This document shows, in pieces, positions 23,515-31,909 of a stretch of 64,000 nucleotides of DNA (the first letter of the stretch is position 1; every line of letters starts with the position of its first letter). This DNA is from Roseiarcus sp037446355 (lineage in GTDB: Bacteria; Pseudomonadota; Alphaproteobacteria; Rhizobiales; Beijerinckiaceae). The notes under the pieces are model-generated. The model saw nothing but the letters and a program-made list of their open reading frames with translations, did no database searches and was not told the origin of the DNA. Made by a program: the position numbers and the translations under genes. Location of the stretch: contig JBBIIT010000002.1 of assembly GCA_037446355.1 (NCBI GenBank), positions 62,001-126,000 of the forward strand, written 5' to 3'.

Positions 23515-25824
23515 ATGAAACCGATGAAGTTCGGGGTAGGCCAAAGTCTGAAGCGTGTGGAAGACGTGCGCCTCGTCTCGGGAAGTGGCCGCTATTCCAG
23601 CGACGCCTGTGATCGCGCGACGTTGCGAGCCGTTTTCGTGCGTAGCCCATACGGTCATGCGAGGTTCCGAATTATGGAGTTGGTGGACGTTCGCGCGATG
23701 TCGGGCGTCAAAGGGGTGTTTGTGGCGAGCGATTTCGCGCAATTCGGCCCCCTTCCCTGTCTTGCGCCGGTCAAGAATTCGGACGGATCGCAGACCCCGC
23801 TTAAGCCATTTCCGGTTATGTCCTCGGATGAGGTCTTCCATGTCGGCGACATCGTCGCAATGGTGGTCGCCAGCACCCTTGTCGAAGCGCGCGACGCGGC
23901 GGAAGCGATGCAAATTTCGTGGGACGAGTTGCCTGCGGTGGTCGACTCCGAGGCCGCGATAGCGCCTGACGCACCGATCGTTTTCGCGGGCGCCCCCGGC
24001 AATGTCGCCTACGACACCCATATCGGCGACAGGGCCAAGACCGACATCGTCTTTGCAGCTGCGGCGCACAAGGTCAAAATCAAGATCGTCAATCCCCGCG
24101 TCGTCGCTAATTTCATGGAGCCGCGATCGGCGGCCGCGGAATTCGATGCCGCCACTGGCCATTTTACCCTGCACACCGGCTCCCAGGGCGTGCACAACAT
24201 TCGTGACATCATCGCAGGCATGATCATGAAGATTCCGCCCGCGAAACTCAGGGTGGTTACCGAGGACGTTGGGGGCGGCTTCGGAACGAAGGCGTTCGTT
24301 TATCGCGAATACCCGCTCGTGCTCGAGGCGGCGCGACGGCTCGGCCAATCGGTCAGTTGGACCGCCGACCGGACGGAACATTTTGTCGGCGACGCCCAAG
24401 GCCGCGACAACATTACTACGGCGGAAATGGCGCTCGACGCCGACGGCCGCTTTCTGGGCTTGCGAGTGGACATACTCGGCAATCTGGGCGCCTACCTTCA
24501 TTTGGTCGCGCCCTATATTCCCTGGCTCGGCGCGTCGATGGCGACGGGCCCGTATCATGTCGAGGCGCTGCACGCGCGCGTGCGGGGAATTTATACGCAC
24601 ACGGTTCCCGTCGACGCCTATCGCGGCGCGGGGCGTCCGGAAGCGGCCTATGTCCTGGAGCGTCTGGTCGACGCTTGCGCACGGGCGATGGAACTTGCGC
24701 CTGAAGAAATCCGGGCGCGAAATTTCATTAAGCCGTCTCGAATGCCGTACCATACCCTAACCGACCGCGACTACGATGTGGGCGAGTTCGAGGCGGCGAT
24801 GCGCACCTGTCTGCACAAGGCCGAGCATTCGAACTTCGCGCAACGCTTAGCGGAGTCGCGAAGGAACGGAATGATCCGCGGCTTTGGCATTTCGAGCTAT
24901 ATCGAATGCACGGCCTGGGGTGAGGGCGAACAAGGTTCGGTCGCGCTCGACAGCAATGGCGACTTCACCGTCCTGATTGGCACGCAGTCCAATGGGCAAG
25001 GACATGAAACTGCATATGCCCAGGTTGTCTCGCAGTATCTCGATGTTCCTCTGAACCGCATCAAGATTGTTCAAGGCGACACAGATCGCGTGCCGACCGG
25101 AAACGGAACCGGTGGATCGCGCTCCATTCCGGTGGGGGCTGTGATGGTGACGCGCGCGTCGCAAAGCCTCGTCGCCTCGCTAAAAGAATTGGCGGCCGAC
25201 AAGCTCGAAGCCGCAGTGGCGGATTTGGAAATTGCCGATGGCCGCGTGAGAATTGCGGGGACGGACCGTTCAATTTCCTATCGAGAAATTGCGGCGCTGC
25301 CGGGGGCGAGCCCGGAAAAACTCAAAGCGATCGAATCCTTCGAACCGCCGAACGCAACTTATCCCAATGGAACGCACGCCTGCGAGGTCGAGATTGATCC
25401 CGAAACCGGCGTCACCAGGATCGTGAAATATACCGTGGTCGACGATTTCGGCTTCACGCTTAACCCGCTGCTCCTGGCGGGCCAGGTCCATGGCGGCATC
25501 GCGCAGGGCGTCGGTCAGGCGCTGCAGGAACGCGCGGCATATGACAAAAACGGGCAATTGCTGACGGCTTCGTTCATGGACTACGCGGTTCCGAGGGCGG
25601 ACGATCTTCCTGCGTTCGACTTCGAGACCCGTAACGTTCCCTCCACTACCAATCCGATGGGCTTGAAGGGCGCCGGCGAGGCCGGTTCGATCGGATCGAC
25701 CCCGGCGGTTGTCAATGCGGTCGTCGACGCGCTTTGGCGCGCCTACCGCGTAGAGCGAATCGACATGCCGGCGACTCCGTTCGCTGTATATAATGCGATA
25801 TCGCAGGCCAAAGCGGGCCGCTGA
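23515..25824 (+). CDS. xanthine dehydrogenase/CO dehydrogenase family molybdopterin-binding subunit (form II CoxL-like)
   Basis: 769 residues, full length for the large subunit of molybdenum hydroxylases. N-terminal aldehyde oxidase a/b hammerhead domain (about 18-135), then the molybdopterin-binding domain with DVGGGFGTK (251-259) and the active-site loop AYRGAGR (368-374). This is the form II motif, not AYRCSFR of true CO dehydrogenase. The catalytic Glu is in GLKGAGEAGSIG (Glu722). The expected FAD (CoxM) and 2Fe-2S (CoxS) subunit genes are not adjacent, which is unusual. Substrate cannot be deduced; oxidation of an aldehyde, purine or other N-heterocycle is possible. Confidence 0.88.
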   Translation: MKPMKFGVGQSLKRVEDVRLVSGSGRYSSDACDRATLRAVFVRSPYGHARFRIMELVDVRAMSGVKGVFVASDFAQFGPLPCLAPVKNSDGSQTPLKPFPVMSSDEVFHVGDIVAMVVASTLVEARDAAEAMQISWDELPAVVDSEAAIAPDAPIVFAGAPGNVAYDTHIGDRAKTDIVFAAAAHKVKIKIVNPRVVANFMEPRSAAAEFDAATGHFTLHTGSQGVHNIRDIIAGMIMKIPPAKLRVVTEDVGGGFGTKAFVYREYPLVLEAARRLGQSVSWTADRTEHFVGDAQGRDNITTAEMALDADGRFLGLRVDILGNLGAYLHLVAPYIPWLGASMATGPYHVEALHARVRGIYTHTVPVDAYRGAGRPEAAYVLERLVDACARAMELAPEEIRARNFIKPSRMPYHTLTDRDYDVGEFEAAMRTCLHKAEHSNFAQRLAESRRNGMIRGFGISSYIECTAWGEGEQGSVALDSNGDFTVLIGTQSNGQGHETAYAQVVSQYLDVPLNRIKIVQGDTDRVPTGNGTGGSRSIPVGAVMVTRASQSLVASLKELAADKLEAAVADLEIADGRVRIAGTDRSISYREIAALPGASPEKLKAIESFEPPNATYPNGTHACEVEIDPETGVTRIVKYTVVDDFGFTLNPLLLAGQVHGGIAQGVGQALQERAAYDKNGQLLTASFMDYAVPRADDLPAFDFETRNVPSTTNPMGLKGAGEAGSIGSTPAVVNAVVDALWRAYRVERIDMPATPFAVYNAISQAKAGR

Positions 25825-25827
25825 CCG

Positions 25828-26019
25828 GTGTTGCTTTCGCTGCCGATCCTGGGCGTCGCGTCGATTGCGATTTGGCTTTTGTCGGCGGCTTATCCGATCG
25901 ATGAGCAAACAGCGCGGGCTTCGCTTGGCGGCGCGATGGCTGCGGTGGTGCGCAACACGCCGCAACTGATCGCTGAATATCGCGCGGCGATCGCGGAATA
26001 CCTTAAGAGCCTGCCTTGA
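25828..26019 (+). CDS. possible small membrane or exported protein, 63 residues
   Basis: An open frame beginning with GTG three bases after the molybdenum hydroxylase stop. The N-terminus is a hydrophobic helix (LLSLPILGVASIAIWLL), followed by an amphipathic Ala-rich helix. Close spacing suggests coupling to the upstream gene. No family is recognised and the start codon has no good ribosome site of its own, so it could be fortuitous. Confidence 0.4.
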   Translation: MLLSLPILGVASIAIWLLSAAYPIDEQTARASLGGAMAAVVRNTPQLIAEYRAAIAEYLKSLP

Positions 26020-26061
26020 AATTGCGATTCGATGCGGTCGGCTGGATAACCCTATGGCGAA

Positions 26062-26112
26062 CGGTTGCCTAACCCATTAGACAACCGATCGTGTTGAAGC
26101 GGCTCCTGCCGC
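26062..26112. promoter_or_regulatory. two tandem hairpins upstream of the TPR-TTL gene
   Basis: Arms 26062-26072 and 26077-26087 pair at 10 of 11 positions around a CCCA loop; a second perfect 5-bp stem (GCGGC/GCCGC, 26099-26112) follows with loop TCCT. Neither is followed by a T run, so a simple intrinsic terminator is unlikely. They lie 32 bp before the ATG at 26144. Leader control or a protein-binding site is possible. Confidence 0.4.
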
Positions 26113-26143
26113 ATTAGCCCTCGGTCCGGACTCGAAACCTCCC

Positions 26144-27655
26144 ATGCCAAATTTGATCGATGATCTCGTGCAAATGATCGAGTTCGATCAAAAGTCCGCC
26201 CGGTCCTTGCTGATCGATCTTGCCGAGCGCCTGCCTGATTCCGCGCAAGCCCGAGCATTGCTGGCGCGAACGTATCTCCGCGCTCTGGAGATCGAGCCGG
26301 CGCTGGAGACGTTTCGGGTCGCGAGCGCCCTGGATCCGAATGACGTCGGGATCCTCAACCAGATCGGCCTCTGTCTTGTGGCGCTCGGCCGCTACGACGC
26401 AGCGCTGACGGCGTTTGAGCGGGCCGGCGCCAAGCAAAATAGCTCACTGTCCCCGGTTCTTTGCGCGCTCATGCAGCACCGATTGGGTAAGATCGAAGGC
26501 GCGGTGAGAACTTACAATCAACTCATTCCCGCCCTGAAGCCCAACGATCCCGAGCGATGGCACGCGATCCGGGGACTCGGCCTGGCGTTGCGCGACGCCG
26601 GATCGCCAATTGCCGCCGATCATTGTTTCCGAGATTTGATCCGTGAGTATCGCGTCGCTCCTCGAGAGGTCGCGCTCAGCCTTGTCGAACGCGACAATTC
26701 GCTCGATTTCCACGAGTGGACGCGGCTCGCGCACAAGGACTCGTTGGCCGTCGCTTTGAAAGCGAATGAACTGATCAGCCCGAATACGCTCGCCTTTCCT
26801 GAGACGTTTGTGCTCCCGGCTGATAGGCCGGGTTTCCTGACGTTCGCCGCCAGTCGGCCGGGCGTACTCGTTATCGGCAAGCCGTTACGCGGCACTGGTG
26901 GGCAGGGTATCGTTATCACGCGCAATCTCTCGCAGATCGCGGAGCGAGATGACATTGTCGTCCAACATTATGTCGAGCGCCCGCTTCTGATCGGCAAGCT
27001 CAAATCGCATATGCGCGTCTACGGTCTCGTTACATCCGCGGAGCCGTTCCGAGCCTACATCTACCGCGAGGGAATCGTCCGGTTCGCGCCGGAGGAGTAC
27101 GATTTGTCGGACCAAGGGGTGGCCAATCCCCATGCGCATATCACCAACACCGCGCGCCATCGCGGGCGATCCTCTTTGGTCATCGAGAGCGACCCGACCA
27201 AAGAAGATAGTGGCCATATCTGGAGTCTCTCGGCTTTTCTAAATCGTGCGCAAGAGAGCGGCGCCCACAAGGCGGCGGTTTGGCAACAACTAAGAGCGAT
27301 GATGACGGAATTTCTGCGCGCCCTGGTCGCCGATGGATTGTTCGCGCGCCAAAGCGCCGCCTCGCCTCGCCGCGCGTTCGCCGCGAAGCTGTTCGGTCTC
27401 GATGTCCTCTTAGATGCGGACGGCAAGGCATGGCTGCTGGAGGTCCAACGCAAGCCGGCGCTCGGTGGGTCGCCGTTGGCCAATCGAATCAACGACCGGC
27501 TTTGCCGAACCATTTTTGAAATGAGCAGCGCCTGCGCGATCGACGATTCGCTGTCAGCGGAAATGATCGGCAAGCTGGCGAAAGATGCGGACACGCTGCG
27601 CAAGCGTGAAGAGGAGCTCGAAATGCGGTTCCGCGGCGAGTTCGAGCGGCTATAG
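26144..27655 (+). CDS. TPR protein fused to tubulin-tyrosine-ligase-like ATP-grasp domain
   Basis: 503 residues. Residues about 20-170 are TPR-like helical repeats (AALTAFERAGAK, GKIEGAVRTYNQLIPAL). From about 215 to 465 the sequence follows the TTL/TTLL ligase plan: VIGKP (Lys246, ATP), GTGGQGI, VVQHYVERPLLI, RVYGLVT (Arg291), RAYIYREGIVRFAPEEY, HITNTA (332-337), and FGLDVLLDADGKAWLLEV. These enzymes join an amino acid to a protein or peptide with ATP. At the metal-binding Glu-x-Asn position it has Glu433-Val-Gln435. A short coiled tail ends the protein. Substrate unknown; TPRs may dock it. Cytoplasmic, no signal peptide. Confidence 0.85.
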   Translation: MPNLIDDLVQMIEFDQKSARSLLIDLAERLPDSAQARALLARTYLRALEIEPALETFRVASALDPNDVGILNQIGLCLVALGRYDAALTAFERAGAKQNSSLSPVLCALMQHRLGKIEGAVRTYNQLIPALKPNDPERWHAIRGLGLALRDAGSPIAADHCFRDLIREYRVAPREVALSLVERDNSLDFHEWTRLAHKDSLAVALKANELISPNTLAFPETFVLPADRPGFLTFAASRPGVLVIGKPLRGTGGQGIVITRNLSQIAERDDIVVQHYVERPLLIGKLKSHMRVYGLVTSAEPFRAYIYREGIVRFAPEEYDLSDQGVANPHAHITNTARHRGRSSLVIESDPTKEDSGHIWSLSAFLNRAQESGAHKAAVWQQLRAMMTEFLRALVADGLFARQSAASPRRAFAAKLFGLDVLLDADGKAWLLEVQRKPALGGSPLANRINDRLCRTIFEMSSACAIDDSLSAEMIGKLAKDADTLRKREEELEMRFRGEFERL

Positions 27656-27665
27656 GGCCGCCCGG

Positions 27666-28556
27666 CTATCGCTTGGACGAGGCGATGCCCGCCCCGCCGA
27701 CAATTAAAGCGCAAGCCAAGGCGAGCGAAAGGGTGGCCGGCGCGAAACCGGCGGCCACCAAGACCAGTGTCGAAAGCGCCGGCGCGGCGTAAGCGGCGAC
27801 GCCAAGAAGCCGGATATCGCCGTTCTTGACCCCATAATCCCAGAGGTAAAAGGCGAGGCCGACAGGGCCGAGACCGAGGCCGACGACGGCAGCCCCCTGC
27901 ACGGCATTCTCCGGCCAAACCGTCGTCTCCGTTGCAAAGTGAAAAACGGTCGCGAGCAGCGCCGTGACGAGACAGAATCCCGCAACCGCTTCCGTCGGCG
28001 CGGATTTTAGCAGGCGCGACAACACGGAATAGCTTGACCAGACGAAGGCGCAGCCGAGGGCAAGTAGGTAACCTATCGTGGTCCGCCCGGAGATCGAATC
28101 GAGCCCGGCGCCGCCGAACTTATCCCAAAAGAGCGTGGCCGCCCCTCCTAAGCCCAAGAGCGCGCCGACAATCGACCGCGCGTTCAACGGTTCGCCCGGC
28201 AGCAATGCCGACATCAATACGATAAGAAGCGGCCAGAGATACGCGATCAGGCTCGCCTCCGCTGGCGGAGCAAGCCGAAGCGCGGCGAAATAAAGCGCGT
28301 GATATCCGAACAGACCTCCGACACCAACTAGCCAAACAGGCCAGGGTTGCGCCAAGGCGCCGAGCCGCCCGCGCGTCGCCGCGAAAGCGAGGCCAAGAGC
28401 GCCGCCAACCGCAAAGGTCATCGCAGCAAGCTCGAACGGGGGAACATGCCCGGAAGCCGCCGTCAGGAGCGCCAGTAGCGACCAAAGTACAACAGCGCCA
28501 GCGCCGACGAGCGTCGCCGCGCCTCGCGTTGGCGCGCTCAAGTGATTGTCCGACAT
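27666..28556 (-). CDS. EamA-family (DMT) transporter
   Basis: Ten-helix drug/metabolite transporter. 296 residues from the ATG at 28556, which has AGGGGG upstream; the frame is open further to 28685 but that part is Arg-rich and unlike the family. Two EamA repeats of five helices are visible, the first ending near LIAYLWPLLIVLMSALLPGE (EamA motif with Leu-Trp-Pro), the second with VGLGLGPVGLAFYLWDYGVKNGD. The AEASLIAYLWP pattern recalls YddG-like aromatic amino acid exporters. Convergent with the TPR-TTL gene, 10 bp apart. Confidence 0.88.
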   Translation of the reverse strand: MSDNHLSAPTRGAATLVGAGAVVLWSLLALLTAASGHVPPFELAAMTFAVGGALGLAFAATRGRLGALAQPWPVWLVGVGGLFGYHALYFAALRLAPPAEASLIAYLWPLLIVLMSALLPGEPLNARSIVGALLGLGGAATLFWDKFGGAGLDSISGRTTIGYLLALGCAFVWSSYSVLSRLLKSAPTEAVAGFCLVTALLATVFHFATETTVWPENAVQGAAVVGLGLGPVGLAFYLWDYGVKNGDIRLLGVAAYAAPALSTLVLVAAGFAPATLSLALACALIVGGAGIASSKR

Positions 28557-28601
28557 TCGCCCCCCTGCTAACAATTGAGGCGGCTCAAGGGAAGCTCCGG
28601 C

Positions 28602-28892
28602 ATGATGGACATCGTCGTCTACCACATTTTCGCGCGTGGGCGGTCGCGCGACGCGCTCGGGCTGATCAAGGCGCCGCCAGCGCATATGATCGCTCGAGTC
28701 GAACCAAAGTCGAGCGACATTTGGGGCCGCAAAGGCGAGTTCCGGCGGGCGTCAGACCCGGACAGTGCGGACTTGAGCGAGGAAGCTTTGCTGGAGGTCT
28801 TGATTGCGGATCCGGTCCGAGGTGGGTTGCAAACCGTAGAGCGCATTCACGGGGGCGCAGCTCCGTCGACCTTCCAGATGCGCAATTTATGA
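28602..28892 (+). CDS. hypothetical protein, 96 residues
   Basis: Unrecognised. It starts at ATG 28602 (AAGGGAAG 9-14 bases upstream), 45 bp from the divergent transporter start, and uses G/C-ending codons as expected for a real gene here. The sequence is soluble and charged, beginning MMDIVVYHIFARG and ending STFQMRNL. Without it, 28557-29014 would be an empty 458-bp gap. It lies upstream of the gamma-glutamyltransferase gene in the same direction. Real gene is a little less likely than not. Confidence 0.45.
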   Translation: MMDIVVYHIFARGRSRDALGLIKAPPAHMIARVEPKSSDIWGRKGEFRRASDPDSADLSEEALLEVLIADPVRGGLQTVERIHGGAAPSTFQMRNL

Positions 28893-29014
28893 TCAGGGCG
28901 GAACATTCGCCCCAGCTTGAGCGTCATACGCGCAACGCTGACCGTATGCGTGCCAAACACGCTTTCGCCGCGCTTCGGCCGGAATGCAAGCGTGGCGGGA
29001 TAGGACGCGCGAAA

Positions 29015-30757
29015 ATGCCGATGCGTGGGGCGGGCGCCCTTTCGATCCTCGCGATTGTCGCGACGCTCTTGGCGCCGAGCGTTGGCCACGCGGATACCGC
29101 GCCCATCGTTTCGGATTTCGCGACCGCCAGGCCCGTGATCGCCCGGCATGGTATGGTGGTCACGCAGGAGGCAAGCGCCTCGCGGGTCGGACTCGACATA
29201 TTGCGACGCGGCGGCAATGCGGTGGACGCCGCTGTTGCGGTTGGTTTCGCGCTGGCTGTGACTCTGCCGCGCGCCGGCAACATTGGCGGCGGCGGTTTTA
29301 TGCTGATCCATCGCGCCGACCAGCACAAGACCGTCGCCATCGACTATCGAGAAACGGCGCCGGCCTTGACGACGACGGACGTATTTCTCGACGCCAACGG
29401 CGAGGCCGATCCTTTCAAGTCGCGCTTCAGCGGATTGGCGATCGGCGTCCCCGGGACAGTGGCCGGTCTGGAACTCGCCTGGCGCAAGTACGGCTCGGGC
29501 AAGTTTACATTCGCCGAGCTCCTGGCTCCGGCGTCGAAGCTCGCTCATGAAGGCCTGACCGTTGACGACGATCTCGCCGATTCTCTGCCGGCGGTGCAGC
29601 CGGCGCTCGCGATGCATCCCTCTAGCGCACGCATTTATTTACGACCTGACCGGAGCGCTCCGGGCATCGGCGATCGGATCAAACTCGATGACCTCGCGGC
29701 GACGCTCGACGCCGTCGCCGTGAAGGGATCGGAGGGCTTCTATAAAGGACCGGTTGCGCAGAAGATCGTCGCGGCGGTGCAGGAAGCCGGCGGGCGCATG
29801 ACGTTGGGCGATCTTGCCGGCTATCGCGCTGTCGAGCGCGAACCCGTGCGCGGAACCTATCGCGGCCACGAGATCGTCTCGATGCCGCCGCCCTCGTCCG
29901 GCGGCGCGCATGTCATTGAAATTCTGAATATTCTGGAGGGATTTCCGCTTGCGGAGCAAGGGCTCAATTCGGCCGCGACGATCCACGAAATGGCCGAAGC
30001 GGAAAAGCTCGCCTACGCCGACAGGGCAAAATACCTCGGCGATCCTGACTTCCTGAAGATTCCGCTGAAAGGTCTGACTTCGAAGGCCTATGCGAGCTCC
30101 CTGCGCGCGACCATCCAGCCGGATCGCGCTCGGCCCGGGCGCGAGACGATGCCAGGCGTTCCGCAGCGTTACGAAAGCGATCAAACGACGCATTTCTCTA
30201 TTGTGGACGCTGCCGGCGACGCCGTCAGCAACACATATACGCTCAATTTTTCCTATGGCAGCGGGCTGGTCGCGGAAGGCACGGGCGTACTGCTGAACAA
30301 CGAACTCGACGATTTCGCCGCGAAGCCTGGCGCCGCCAACGCCTATGGCCTGCTAGGCGGCGACGCCAACGCGCCCGGCCCGAACAAGCGCCCGCTTTCA
30401 TCGATGAGCCCAACCCTGGTGTTCAAGGATGGCCAACTGGAGCTCGCCACCGGCAGCCCCGGCGGCTCGCGCATCATCACCACAGTGCTGCAAATCGTCC
30501 TCGACGTGATCGATTTCGGGCTCAATGTCGCGGAGGCAGAAAATGCGCCGCGGGTCCACGATCAGGGCTTTCCCGAGGAATTGAGGATCGAGCGCGGCAT
30601 TTCGGCGGACACTGTTCGCCTGCTCGAAGCCATGGGGCACCATGTCGTCGTTCGCGAGAGCATGGGGTCGGCAAATTCGATCGCACGGACGAATGAAGGC
30701 GTGCTGACGGGCGCATCCGATCTTCGCCAACGCGGCACTTCGGCGGTCGGCTATTGA
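29015..30757 (+). CDS. ggt: gamma-glutamyltransferase, exported
   Basis: Ntn-hydrolase that transfers or hydrolyses the gamma-glutamyl group of glutathione in the periplasm. 580 residues. The start is placed at ATG 29015 because it gives a clean signal peptide (hydrophobic ALSILAIVATLLAPSVGHA) and TAGGA upstream; the frame is open to 28529 but that part is out of character. The proenzyme cleavage site and nucleophile Thr lie in ESDQTTHFSIVD. Other family marks are LRRGGNAVDAAVA, GNIGGGGFM, PPSSGGAHVIEIL and a C-terminal SMSPTLVFKDGQLELATGSP. 63 bp before hisC. Confidence 0.94.
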   Translation: MPMRGAGALSILAIVATLLAPSVGHADTAPIVSDFATARPVIARHGMVVTQEASASRVGLDILRRGGNAVDAAVAVGFALAVTLPRAGNIGGGGFMLIHRADQHKTVAIDYRETAPALTTTDVFLDANGEADPFKSRFSGLAIGVPGTVAGLELAWRKYGSGKFTFAELLAPASKLAHEGLTVDDDLADSLPAVQPALAMHPSSARIYLRPDRSAPGIGDRIKLDDLAATLDAVAVKGSEGFYKGPVAQKIVAAVQEAGGRMTLGDLAGYRAVEREPVRGTYRGHEIVSMPPPSSGGAHVIEILNILEGFPLAEQGLNSAATIHEMAEAEKLAYADRAKYLGDPDFLKIPLKGLTSKAYASSLRATIQPDRARPGRETMPGVPQRYESDQTTHFSIVDAAGDAVSNTYTLNFSYGSGLVAEGTGVLLNNELDDFAAKPGAANAYGLLGGDANAPGPNKRPLSSMSPTLVFKDGQLELATGSPGGSRIITTVLQIVLDVIDFGLNVAEAENAPRVHDQGFPEELRIERGISADTVRLLEAMGHHVVVRESMGSANSIARTNEGVLTGASDLRQRGTSAVGY

Positions 30758-30820
30758 GGCGTCTTTCTCATCTCCATTCGTTCGTGCGATAAGCAGCGGC
30801 GAAATGAGTGGAATTTTCCG

Positions 30821-31879
30821 ATGAGCCGTTATTGGAGCGCGGTGGCGCGCGGACTGACCCCTTACGTGCCCGGCGAGCAACCGCGTATCGCCGATCTCGT
30901 GAAATTGAACACCAATGAAAGCCCGTTCGGTCCGTCGCCGCAGGCGCTCGAAGCGATTCGCGCCGCGGCCAGCGACGACCTTCGACTCTATCCCGATCCC
31001 GAAGCGACGAAACTGCGCGAATCGCTTGCCGCTTACCATGGGCTTGGCGTCGATCAGGTATTTGTCGGCAACGGCTCCGACGAGGTGCTCGCGCACGCCT
31101 TCGTCGCTTTGCTGAAGCAGGAAGCGCCGCTGCTGTTTCCCGATGTGACCTACAGTTTTTATCCCGTCTATTGCCAATTATTCGGTATGGCCTACGAGAC
31201 AGTGCCGCTCGATGGCGAAATGCGTGTGCAGGTCACGGACTACCGGCGACGCGCAGGCGCGATCATCTTAGCGAACCCGAACGCGCCGACCGCGATCGCG
31301 TTGGAGCGCGCGGAGATCGCGAAGCTCGTCGGCGAGCGCATGGACGTACCCGTTGTGATCGACGAGGCCTATGTCGATTTCGGGGGCGAAACGGCGATCC
31401 AGCTGATCGCGAATCACCCCAATCTGTTGGTCGTGCGGACGATGTCGAAATCGCGCGCGCTTGCGGGATTGAGGGTTGGTTACGCGCTCGGTTCGGCGGA
31501 ACTGATCGAGGCTTTGCGCCGGGTGAAAGACAGTTTCAACTCCTATCCGTTGGGGCGTCCCGCGCAGGCCGGTGCGATCGCGTCCGTCGATGACGAGCCG
31601 TACTTTCAAGCGGGCCGAGCCGCCGTCATGCGCGGTCGCGAAGAAATGACCGCCGGCCTCGTTCGCCTGGGCTTCGACGTGTTGCCTTCGGCCGCGAATT
31701 TCGTATTCACGCGCCATCGCATTCGCGGCGGAGCCGATCTCGCGGCTGCGCTCCGCCAACGCGCGGTGCTGGTGCGGCATTTCGATAAGCCGCGCATTGC
31801 GGACTATCTGCGCATCACTGTCGGAACGGACGATCAAATCCGTCGTCTGCTCGCGGCGCTAGCGGGAATACTTGGCTGA
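30821..31879 (+). CDS. hisC: histidinol-phosphate aminotransferase
   Basis: PLP enzyme of histidine synthesis; some homologues serve aromatic amino acid synthesis. 352 residues, class I/II aminotransferase fold. Visible are KLNTNESPFGPSP, the Tyr in LRLYPDPEA, GNGSDEVL (phosphate of PLP), NPNAPTA, DEAYVDFGG and the Schiff-base Lys in RTMSKSRALAGLRVG, with Arg in LRITVGTDDQ for the substrate carboxylate/phosphate. It is separated from other his genes (hisE is at 57696). Downstream, the histidine kinase gene is convergent, 30 bp away. Confidence 0.93.
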   Translation: MSRYWSAVARGLTPYVPGEQPRIADLVKLNTNESPFGPSPQALEAIRAAASDDLRLYPDPEATKLRESLAAYHGLGVDQVFVGNGSDEVLAHAFVALLKQEAPLLFPDVTYSFYPVYCQLFGMAYETVPLDGEMRVQVTDYRRRAGAIILANPNAPTAIALERAEIAKLVGERMDVPVVIDEAYVDFGGETAIQLIANHPNLLVVRTMSKSRALAGLRVGYALGSAELIEALRRVKDSFNSYPLGRPAQAGAIASVDDEPYFQAGRAAVMRGREEMTAGLVRLGFDVLPSAANFVFTRHRIRGGADLAAALRQRAVLVRHFDKPRIADYLRITVGTDDQIRRLLAALAGILG

Positions 31880-31909
31880 AGCAAGCGCGCGTTCGTGCGA
31901 GCTGGACCG

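Noticed and set aside
23404..24753. 449-codon open frame antisense to the molybdenum hydroxylase
   Set aside because: It mirrors a gene with strong motifs; the translation is rich in Arg, Asp and His with no domain, as expected for antisense frames in GC-rich DNA.
28529..29014. N-terminal extension of the gamma-glutamyltransferase frame
   Set aside because: It precedes a convincing signal peptide at 29015 and has Arg-rich non-family composition; the region is better explained by the 96-residue frame at 28602 or as non-coding.
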